40,713 bases of DNA. Source: Reticulitermes lucifugus. Taxonomy: Eukaryota > Arthropoda > Insecta > Blattodea > Rhinotermitidae. Both the position numbers and the translations under genes were made by a program. Below the pieces are notes generated by a model, which searched no databases, was not told where the DNA came from, and was given only the letters and a program-made list of their open reading frames with translations. Location of the stretch: assembly GCA_026260175.1 (NCBI GenBank), contig JAKCWW010004319.1, forward strand, positions 1-40,713, read 5' to 3'. This document shows, in pieces, positions 32,650 to 40,713 of this stretch; within the stretch, counting starts at the first letter, position 1; every line of letters starts with the position of its first letter.

Positions 32650-34271
32650 GCCTCCCATAAATCCAACCCCTCGTCCAAACCTCAGGGTTATGTGTGATGG
32701 TAAGTGTGGAGGGGATGCCCTGATGGGGGCTACTCTGACACATGCTGGCAATCCACACCCTGGGTCACATGGGAGGTGGTAACAGGTGTAGAGGGGATAC
32801 CCTGGAGAGGGTTACTATGACGCGCTGGCTAACGAGGCTCTGGTCTACCCAAGCCAAGGTGGAAGTATCGTGCTGAAGGCTGCATGGCATTGGGGTAGTC
32901 AATAACAGTGTCTTAAACGATCCCCTTGGGGAACCAGGCTGCACCCCATTGTATGCAGGCCTTCCGTCTGCCTGGGGCTCTGTGGACAGTGACTGTATTC
33001 TTTTCCTCGTGTGTTGTGGGAGAGCTCCTTAAGTGGGGACTCTGAGATATATGAGTGAATTAATCAATGGCTCTGGAAACGGAGCATTGCCTTGTATAGG
33101 AGCTGCCCAAAGGCTCCTACGGATGTCCAAGGGCTTGTCTGGCTTACTGACAGCTCTGGGACAGAATGGGGGACTGAGGCTCTTCGGTAAAGAAATTTGT
33201 AAAAGAAGGCCCTGGAAGGGGACATCTCTCTCCATAGGGGCCCTGTCAGGGAACATGGAGGAAGGCTCCTTTACCAGGGACTTAGAAAGGTGAGTTTCTA
33301 TTTTATTAGGAGACCTTTTTCATTAGGGATCCGAGATATATGTAAAAGAAGGCTCTGGGACGGGGCCCTGCTGGGGGAACTTGGAGGAGGGACTTCCAGA
33401 GACAGGTAAATGAAGGCTCTGGAGGGGGAGCATCTCTCTCTATGGGGGCTCTGAGAGGGGGAACTGGGGGGGGGGCTCTTTTACTGGGGACTGCAAGGAT
33501 ATGTAAAAGAAGGCTCTAGCGATGGGCATCTCTCTCCATGGGGGCCCCGTTGGGGGAACTTGGAGGGGGGACTTCTTCACCGGGGACTTTGAGAGATAGG
33601 TAAAAGAAGGCTCTGGAAATGGAGTGTCTCTCTGCATGGGGCTCTGAGAGGGGAATGTGGATGTGTGCTCCTTTACTGGGGTAAAAGGTACAGGTAAAAG
33701 AAGGCTCTGGAGATGGAGTTTTTCTTTTTGTTGGAGCTCTGCGAGGGGAACCTGGAAGGGGGGCTCCTTTGCTGGGGACTTATAAAGATATGTAAAAGAA
33801 GGCTCTGGAAATGGAACATCTTTCTCTATGTAGGGGCTTCATAAGGGGAACCTGGAGGGGGGCATCTTTACTGGGGACTCTGAGAGACATGTCAGGGAAG
33901 GCTTTGGAAGGGGAGCATCTTTCTCTTTACAGAGGCTCCTTGAGGGGAACCTAGAGGGGGGGCTCCCATACCAAGGACTCCAAGAGCCATGTAATTGACG
34001 GCCCTGGAAAAGGAGCATTTCTTTTTACAGGGGCTTCATAAGGGGAACCGAAAGGTATTTAGCAAGGAAGGGCTTGTCCAATATGTTTATTGGGCTGGAA
34101 CCTGTACTTGATATATTTTTCTGCTATGTATAACTTAAGAGGGTTCGTGGCCTTTTGCTGGGCCACAACACTCTAAGAAAGCATCTGCATTTTGGGGGGC
34201 ACAAAGAGCCTGTTAAAAAGGCCTACGTGCTTCGGGCTTCTAAGGGCTCGAACCCATTGGGTATTCTATTC
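32650..34271 (+). mobile_element. 1.6-kb retroposed element with G-rich tandem-repeat core
   Basis: The 14-mer TATAGTTCATGCAT flanks it exactly (32636-32649 and 34272-34285). A 5' part contains two imperfect repeats (GTGGAGGGGATGCCCTGATGGGGGCTACT and GTAGAGGGGATACCCTGGAGAGGGTTACT), then about ten ~98-bp units, then an end with TTGGGTATTCTATTC. No reverse transcriptase or other domain was recognised. The long flanking repeat fits target-primed (non-LTR-like) insertion of a nonautonomous element. Confidence 0.7.
33060..34060 (+). repeat. Tandem repeat, ~98-bp unit, about 10 copies, G-rich strand on plus
   Basis: GAAGGCTCTGG or a variant recurs at about 33065, 33205, 33348, 33412, 33509, 33606, 33700, 33798, 33897 and 33997. 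The later spacings are 94-100. Each unit has GGGG runs (for example GGGGGCTCTGAGAGGGG), so the plus strand could form G-quadruplexes. The period is not a multiple of three, which argues against coding. Confidence 0.9.
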
Positions 34272-34285
34272 TATAGTTCATGCAT

Positions 34286-35719
34286 ATAGTCTGGCTAGGA
34301 TGATTTTGTAATGTCAAGAAGTTCTGTTTTGTGCTGCCATGACAAAGTATTTATAGTTGCTTAAAAATTACTGTTGCTGCCACAGGTCTGGTTCAATACT
34401 GTTTATTCATTATGAGAAGGACTGGCATTTCATTATGAATGCAAGGCTGTTTCAAGGCTAATGATTTATGCACTAATGTTCCTGAAGTGAAAACCATGGT
34501 ATCAGGAAGAGATTAATTATCATGTAAAAGCAACAAATGGATATAAGTAGATCCTGAGTGATTCAAAGGTCACTAGATGCAGAAGCTGATAGTGAAACTT
34601 CTGTAGATGTTTATGCACTACCTGAAAAAAATTAGTAACAAATTATAATGAAGCTGTAGACATTGTAATTCGTGACAAATTTAAAATATAAAAGTGGAGA
34701 ACTTTCCATTGATAGATATGGGTTTCTGGGTGTGGCAAGACAGACAAGCTATTATGTTGTGCTTGGGGGATTTATGTACTATTGGCTACTGTTGTGAGTG
34801 CTATGATGGCTACTAAACCAAGATGATGTGCTAATGTAATGTAAAACACATCTTCGTATAATGTGGATATTACTGGAATTGGCAGTAAAATACAAATGGC
34901 TTTTATAAGTTACAGCCATTTTAGTGAAAGCATGCATTTTTTTTGTGATTTACAGCCCCATCGTCAAGATACTGTATATGAAAATACATAAATTTTCTAC
35001 CACTACTGGGTTAAGTTACCACTTGGAATACTAGGCACTGTTGGGAGGGTAATATTAAATTGACCTTGACGAAACAGGATGGCAGAAATGGACATTCTTC
35101 TGACTCGGGACAGCGATTTGTAATAGGGTCTTGTGAACATGGTCATGAAACTTCAAACTCCATACAATACCGGGAATTCGAACAGATGAGCAATAATTGA
35201 CTTCTCAAGAAGGGCTATGCTCCATGTAGTTAATCTGATGGGTTGATATGTATCCAGTGGTACAAAACAGTAAATGGTTACCAGCAACATGGAAACAGAT
35301 ACAGGGGTCACAACTGAAACAGCATATGGTCCCTTTTAAGGCTGAACAATGTGAGAATACTTTTCTGTCAAATACTCCCTGGTAACTGAAAAAGTACTGC
35401 TTTATGTGAAGATTCCCAGGCTTTGCCTGCTTTTCCTAGTGATACCATTACTATTAAGATGAAGATGAGTATGAAGCATTGGTAGAATGACAGAAGTACA
35501 CCAAGAAAAACCTGTCCCAGTGAAATTCTGCCCATCACAAATCTCACATGGACTGACCTGTGATGGAATGTTGGCCTTCATGGCAAGAGGCCAGCCATGT
35601 CATGAGCATTTTAAGACTCAAGTTCATCCGAATTATACATAAAAATACAGTTCAAACCTCACAGAGAAAAAGGCCATCTCCATTCTGGAGATCAATCAGT
35701 TAATATGATTTAGGGAAAC
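34286..35719. other. Intergenic, nothing recognised
   Basis: No open frame, splice-linked exon or repeat structure could be supported here. Confidence 0.6.
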
Positions 35720-35731
35720 AACTGCTGTTTT

Positions 35732-35923
35732 GAAATCTGTGGTCTTCTGGTTATTACACGGCGTCGTGTGGTAATTATTTACCTTTCCTACTCAGAATCT
35801 TGGCCCGTGAGGATGGGACCAATACGTTGTCCCAAAACGTCGGTAAATAATTACCACACGACGCCGTGTAATAACCCAGAAGACCACAGATTTCATCAAC
35901 ATCGCGGCGGAAGCCTGAAATCA
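35732..35923 (+). mobile_element. Foldback element with ~51-bp arms, hammerhead-like core and 12-bp target duplication
   Basis: Arms 35733-35783 and 35842-35893 are reverse complements with a single one-base indel. The direct repeat AACTGCTGTTTT flanks the whole (35720-35731 and 35924-35935). Between the arms, GTGAGGAT, GGGAC, loop, GTCCC, AAAACGTC, GGTA is a decayed hammerhead-like core. A tail (35894-35923) extends past the right arm only. The intact arms suggest recent insertion. Confidence 0.85.
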
Positions 35924-36299
35924 AACTGCTGTTTTTTCTGAACACACAAATACACTGTTGGCAAAATCCAGAGTTTTTAAATGTTACAACAAATGGTACG
36001 TATAACTATGACCAGTAAAACAAACAATTATACAATGAAACCTAAATCAGCACTGCAGAATAAACCCCACAGGAGATACACTGGGACATCTGAAAGGAAA
36101 TGGGTCAACCAATGATGAGCCACCTATTGATCAGCTGCAATTCCTTCCTCCTTCCAAACGTAGAGGCTGCTTGGTATTCATCAGCCACAAAACCACATAA
36201 AGTACAACTAAACCACATTAACATGAGAGATTTTAAGTTGTCACTTTCTAACTTGAGATGGATTGCAGATGATTTTTCAGGAAATTACTGCTATTACAG

Positions 36300-36450
36300 A
36301 AACCAACACCGCAAAACCACTTAACCCTGTGCCAAGCCACTTGAATCCAGTCAACAACTAATGTCCCTGATCCATCTTAATTTCACCCTCTCATCTACAC
36401 TTTGTTCTCCTTGTACTGCCATTTTCAACCAAAATTTTGTAAGCATTTCT
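36300..36450 (-). mobile_element. LINE ORF2 C-terminal fragment, overlapping a host exon
   Basis: On the minus strand RNAYKILV, then after the stop EIKMD and, in a shifted frame, VDWIQVAW-HRVKW, follow the order RNAYRILV, NIKMD and MDWIDLAQDRDQW of a common insect non-LTR retrotransposon ORF2 end (remembered consensus). Frames are broken. It forms the 3' end of the BOD1-like last exon and probably its 3' untranslated region. Confidence 0.6.
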
Positions 36451-37463
36451 TGATAAATTCATTTGTGACTCAAACTTACACAGCTTTTGATCCACAACTC
36501 GCTTTATTAAATTTTCTAGTTTGTCACTGCAGTCTGTTGAATTTGGCACTTCAAGTCCACCAAGTTCTGTAAATATTTTTTCATATGATTTTGTGTTGTC
36601 AGATTCAACAATTCTCTGAAGATCTTTATTGATTGTTTCTTGCCATTCCTTGAATTTTGGATCCTCATGAAGATCTTTCCGCATACTAGAAAACAGAATT
36701 ACCATTGGAGTGTCCTACTTTAAGATCAGAAATAAATGTACCAAAATACATAATAAGCTAAATGGTATGTACTTGTCCATTGTGCTGTTGGTAGACAATA
36801 TTTTCCACATCTTCTTTATGGCTGTCTCATCAGAGCTGTAGGAACACAAATCATATTAGGATTTATTCCACTCTAGAATGAGGAACTTCATACAAGGCTC
36901 AGTATAAACAAAATAAATCTTATGTAAATGTCATTTGACAATATTGGTTGTGGCATAATTTCCACCCACTTAATTTACTTAGTTTTATATGCAACAAAGT
37001 TTAATGAGATACCAAGCATTTTCAGCAAATACATGAAGAAGTCCTCTGGGATGTTATGCTGTGTCAATTGGTAAATAGTTACTGTCGTTTCGGAGGGGCG
37101 TGCTGCCTCCATCTCGGACTGCTGGACCCTGAAGATGGACGCAACAGGTGCCCCTGAAATGTCGGTAACTATTTGCCAGTCGACACCGCGTAATATCCCA
37201 AAAACCTGAATCTTCATCAACACTGCCGTGAGAACCTCAAATCTCACAAATTCATTAAGTCTAGTGGAATGCTCCCACCCTCGTTGCCAAAACAACTCAA
37301 AATCTTATAATGGATAAGACACATTTCCTACCTTCAAAAACTAGAATTTATCCTAGTACTTTACTCCCCTTGGTTTGTGGTGACACACAAAAAATTTATT
37401 CTTCAAAAACAATACAACATCCACCTGGTGTGTACATTCTACTAGTTACCTTGCTGCATCCAT
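36391..37463 (-). CDS. Small BOD1/SHG1-like protein, 3 exons, with LINE-derived C-terminal tail
   Basis: Coding exons 37463-37450 (MDAA, donor CAAG|GTAACT), 36835-36773 (acceptor CCTACAG|C, donor GACAA|GTACAT) and 36685-36391 (acceptor TTTTCTAG|T) join in phase into 123 residues. Two blocks resemble the BOD1/BOD1L/SHG1 domain as I recall it: TMDNMRKDLHEDPKFKEW against LFDQFRRDCLADVDTKPAY, and LENLIKRVVDQKLCKFESQM against IDRIISQVVDPKINHTFRPQV. BOD1-type proteins associate with SET1/COMPASS or act in chromosome biorientation. The final ~19 residues (RNAYKILVENGSTRRTKCR) instead resemble the C-terminus of an insect LINE ORF2, so the last domain helix seems replaced. The gene structure is well supported by splice sites; the family call is moderate. 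Confidence 0.6.
37039..37247 (+). mobile_element. Foldback element with two inverted hammerhead-like cores
   Basis: The left arm (GGGATGTTATGCTGTGTC...) mirrors the right arm (...GACACCGCGTAATATCCC). Flanks AAATACATGAAG (37027-37038) and AAATTCATTAAG (37248-37259) match at 10 of 12. CTGAAGATGG (37139-37148) and CCCTGAAATGTCGGTAAC form one core on plus; CCGAGATGGAGG...CTCCGAAACG forms a second on minus. The tail has CTTCATCAACACTGCCGTGAGAACC. An open frame across it (FEVLTAVLMK) is a translated repeat. It lies in the first intron of the BOD1-like gene. Confidence 0.8.
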
Positions 37464-38249
37464 CTTAAGCCGATATCAACCCTCACTCCTGACATTAACG
37501 ATAAACGCCCCCAGCTGTTGTTACCACATAATTCTTTCCGTGCAGCACACAGCCTACACCACGGAGGACACCACAGATCTAGTACGGATGAGAGTGCCTA
37601 CACAACATACCTACCACAGATCATACCATGGATAATCTACACTGGACCACAGATTACCTCTGGACAAACAACACCTATAGCACACCGCTCAAAAACATCA
37701 AGGAATACTACAGCGCAATAAATACGTGCTCAAGACAATACCTTAACTAGAAATCTTCGAACTTGCTAAACATACACGAATCTGCTTATAAGCTATTCAC
37801 ACGTTTCACATACAGCAAACAGCATAATCAAACGAATTATTTCTTCTTGAAGAAATTAATCTACGTTCAAATATTTCACCTCCGCAAAAGTACAAATGAA
37901 GACAGTGTCTATAATTCTTGCCTACTCTAATTTATTTTAATTACAGTACTATACGATTTTACTGCCACTGTAATTAATATAGATCTACGTGTATTTAAAG
38001 TATACAAAGTCTTATAATTATACATTTTAAACACCATTATTTAATTCTTCCTATAAGCATTTCCTATACGTTACATACTTTACATAACACATTGTAAGGT
38101 CCGATATCTCTGACCAGTATTGCAACTGTATTATATCTTTCTTTTTACATTCTTGGGATCGGCCTGATGATGGCTACTCTTTGTAGCAATTTCAATTTAT
38201 TTTATCTTCAAGCAGATCCAAATCAACAGACCATACAACCATTGGATAT
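37464..38249. other. 5' flank of the BOD1-like gene
   Basis: It should hold the promoter and leader of the minus-strand gene. CCTGATGATGGCTAC (38163-38177) followed by GTAGC is a corrupted hammerhead-like remnant next to the LINE fragment. Nothing else was recognised. Confidence 0.5.
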
Positions 38250-38885
38250 AGAATGTCACATAACAATCATGTTCAAATCTTCTCCAGACCTGAATGATAC
38301 CATATTATTTGATAATTTTTTCATATTATCCAGTAGGTGATTAAAAATGTTTATCCCTGAATAATATGGGCCTTTTTGGATATGTATTTGTATTAGAAAT
38401 TGGTGGGTGAAGATTGGTTTTATATCCAGTATCAATATTGTGTATCTCCTGATTTGTAACATACAAATGCTTATTTTGTATAACGTGTTGAAATAGATAG
38501 TATATATTGCGAATATAGTGGTAATGTGTTTAATTTCTTGATTTCACGATTCCCTATTTTTAGACCGAGTAATAATTCTTATTGCTCTTTTTTGAAGTTT
38601 AAATATTTTATTACTGTCAGAACAATTTGCCCAGAAAATTATACCATAACTCAGGATTGAGTGTATATAAGAGAAATAAATAGTCCTTAATGTCCTTTCT
38701 GATACAAGTGGCTGCAGTGTTCGTAGTACAAAACATGCCGAACTTAATTTGCTTTCTAAATGATCTACATGAGATTTCCATGACAATGTATCATCTAACA
38801 TTAAACCTAAAAATTTGACGTTGTACTTTAGATATTGGCTCAACCATATGGTCTGTATTTATATCAAGCCGAAACATGTAGCTGA
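38250..38885 (-). mobile_element. Jockey-type non-LTR retrotransposon ORF2 C-terminal fragment
   Basis: On minus, VKFLGLMLDDTLSWKSHVD, then YFSYIHSILSYGIIFWANCS and KLQKRAIRII, are the conserved end of a LINE reverse transcriptase and its downstream region. The match continues in another frame (KPIFTHQFLIQIHIQKGPYY, FNHLLDNMKKL) to about 38256, so there is at least one frameshift and the copy is dead. GCCGAAACATGTAGC lies at its upstream edge (38865-38879). Confidence 0.88.
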
Positions 38886-39234
38886 TTTATTAAATACTGA
38901 AGTTGTGTTTTGACTGAGCATACCTGCATTTTTACTTTGTTGTAACTACAACGGGAATGATTCACATGAAGACTATAAAGAATCAACATTCAAATTACAA
39001 TAAAAATACTGGTGACCATCTTTGAACTGGTGCCCTGAGTTGGAGATAAAACTGTTTATACAACCGACTGACTGAGATGCCTACAAAGAAGAGTGTAAGC
39101 TTTGCTCTCTCCTACGCACGCACTTGCATAACTCCCCTAAGCAGAATTCTTTTTGGTAATCAGTTCTACTAGCCAAGAAATTGCCCCATTTTATGAAACC
39201 TGAAAGTTCATTACTGTTTTCACAGGAGCCGGCT

Positions 39235-39420
39235 AATTGTTCCTATGCTGTGCCAAATTAATCTACTTTAATATTACCCTTCCATCTATGTCTAGGCCTC
39301 CCAAGTTGCCTCTTTCTTCAGGTTTCCCCACCAAAATCCTGCACGTATTTCTTTTCTACATCATACGTGCCACATGCCCCACACAGCTCATTTGCCTTGA
39401 TTAGATCACCCTAAAATATC
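39235..39420 (-). mobile_element. LINE ORF2 C-terminal fragment
   Basis: Minus-strand RKRQLGRPRHRWKGNIKVD is the basic GRPRxRW motif near the end of many insect LINE ORF2 proteins. It is preceded by NELCGACGTYDVEKKYVQDF across a stop and followed by another stop; a pseudogene fragment. Confidence 0.6.
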
Positions 39421-39727
39421 TGGTGACGGGTAAAAATAAATATACCCATTTAAACCATTATTGAAATACTTAAAGCGCATAAAAGCTTTGAAATATGTGT
39501 TTTAGGCATGAAATAAATTTAAATGCCTAAACTTAATAATCTTAGAGAATTATTGATATCTGCTATATGTCGGTTTCCTGTAGACTGAAATCGACAGAGA
39601 CGAAAGTGATTTCCTTGATTATTCAGTCATGAAATAATAATTGCATTGTTTTAATGCATACTGCACTTGTCCTTTTACCACAGCTAACTTCAGAAATGCG
39701 TACTTTGTATTTACTAATGGACCATAT

Positions 39728-39946
39728 GCCGATCCCATTGGCCGCGCGGTCCCTTGCTGGGATTGCGGGTTCGAATCCCGCCGGGGGCATGGATGTCTGT
39801 TTCTTGTGAGTGTTGTGTGTTGTCAGAGATCTTTACATCTGGCTGATTACTCGTCTTACCAAGTGTGGTGTGTGTAACCGAGTGTGATTGTGAAGCCTAT
39901 ACAATGAGGAGGCCCTGGCCCACTCTGGGCTGTCGAGCCAGGAAAA
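39728..39946 (+). mobile_element. tRNA-derived SINE with 12-bp target duplication
   Basis: AATGGACCATAT occurs at 39716-39727 and 39947-39958. The head keeps a polymerase III B box (GGTTCGAATCC, 39768-39778) and acceptor-like CCGCCGGGGGC, but the A-box half of the tRNA is shortened. The rest is a unique body with an A-rich end (GGAAAAA). The exact flanking repeat suggests a young insertion. Confidence 0.88.
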
Positions 39947-39958
39947 AATGGACCATAT

Positions 39959-40713
39959 CCAAATACAATAGGCTACCACCCCGACGATAGAATATTATGT
40001 TCTTTGCTTTGACTTGTACTTACATTTGGAACACCTGTGTATTTAAAATCCTTCATGTTTCACCTACTAGGCTAACCTCTCTTATCAACATATCTGCCAC
40101 TAAAATTCATCTGCATTGCTTCTCGCGAACCAATTGGCATTTCTACCTCGCAAGTCCCCAAAACGCTGCTTACCTTCTGCGTCTCAATGCTGCTCAACAC
40201 TGTCACCTCCATCTCGTGCTGTGGTTAAAAATGAATAGTTATACCTACATGTAGTTATGGTGTGTGTAGAGAAAAATTTACGTTTACCTCATCCTTGTTA
40301 TATGAACGAATATAATGTGCAACTTACGAACACAAGACACAAGCTTCCACCGAGAACAAATCTGGAACGTCAACTGTATCTCTGCCTTGCGCTACATATG
40401 CATATAACATTATGTACCTGATGCTGCAACACACAACTCTTTCAATCTGTCTCTTGATGGCTTGTAAGTCAGCATAAAGCTCCGCCCCTTCTAATTTACA
40501 TAATGTCTACTAGATACGTCACATACTGCAGACCCGCACCAATGTGTGATACGAATAATTAGCAATGTGAGCAGAACTACATCGTGTAGTCAGCTGTTTA
40601 AAAGATGGAATATACTTACAGTCCCTTGTATATCATGGAAATCTTATGTTATATAAAAGTAAATTTAGGAAAGTATGAACAAAATTCAGTTATACATGAT
40701 CATAATACCCGTC
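39959..40713. other. Right end, nothing recognised
   Basis: No domain, exon pair or repeat was recognised. Confidence 0.5.

Noticed and set aside
33033-33293. 86-codon frame in the G-rich array
   Set aside because: It spans tandem units whose period is not a multiple of three; no conserved frame between units.
36975-37295. 106-codon minus-strand frame with FEVLTAVLMK
   Set aside because: It is read through the foldback element; the same peptide recurs as translated repeat in insect assemblies.
39741-39790. Possible tRNA gene (GGTTCGAATCC with GC-rich flanks)
   Set aside because: The 5' half cannot form D and anticodon arms, and the unit is flanked by a target duplication with a SINE body, so it is a SINE head.

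Overview
This is a stretch of animal nuclear DNA, almost certainly from an insect: spliced genes with GT-AG introns, AT-rich introns, SINEs, LINE remnants, MITEs and microsatellites, and no operons. Dispersed repeats whose translation contains FEVLTAV resemble ones I remember from cockroach and termite assemblies, so Blattodea is my best guess (inference, not shown).

Layout. (1) Positions 98-25930, minus strand: a SETD2/Set2 histone H3 lysine-36 methyltransferase. Twelve coding exons can be followed with consistent splice phase from the ATG at 21798 to a last visible exon ending near 98. They give about 1,417 residues: a long disordered N-terminus, AWS, SET and post-SET, then the conserved C-terminal blocks. 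The expected WW and SRI domains lie beyond the left edge. A putative 5' leader exon lies at 25771-25930, with a YY1-type AAGATGGCG box. (2) Positions 27736-31240, plus strand: ENY2 (SAGA deubiquitinase module and TREX-2), three exons, 88 residues, divergent from SETD2. (3) Positions 36391-37463, minus strand: a small three-exon gene of 123 codons resembling the BOD1/SHG1 (COMPASS-Shg1) family, whose last ~19 codons look like LINE sequence. SETD2 and ENY2 both act on transcribed chromatin, and BOD1/SHG1 proteins are linked to SET1/COMPASS, so all three identified genes touch chromatin; whether that is more than chance cannot be told here.

The rest is introns and intergenic DNA filled with mobile elements. 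The most interesting part is a family of small retroposed foldback elements (clear copies at 14236-14562, 28289-28485, 35732-35923 and 37039-37247, plus decayed copies). Each has inverted arms with one asymmetric tail; the four clear copies have 12-14 bp flanking repeats, one of them imperfect. Most copies carry a core resembling a hammerhead ribozyme (CTGANGA, stem, GAAAC). One copy is nested in a LINE reverse-transcriptase fragment. Both N gaps of the assembly fall inside such hairpins. I suggest non-autonomous Penelope-like derivatives. Also notable is a 1.6-kb element at 32650-34271 flanked by a 14-bp direct repeat and built around a G-rich ~98-bp tandem repeat. There are also hAT-type elements, tRNA-derived SINEs and a three-copy dispersed repeat. 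No true tRNA, rRNA or CRISPR was seen.
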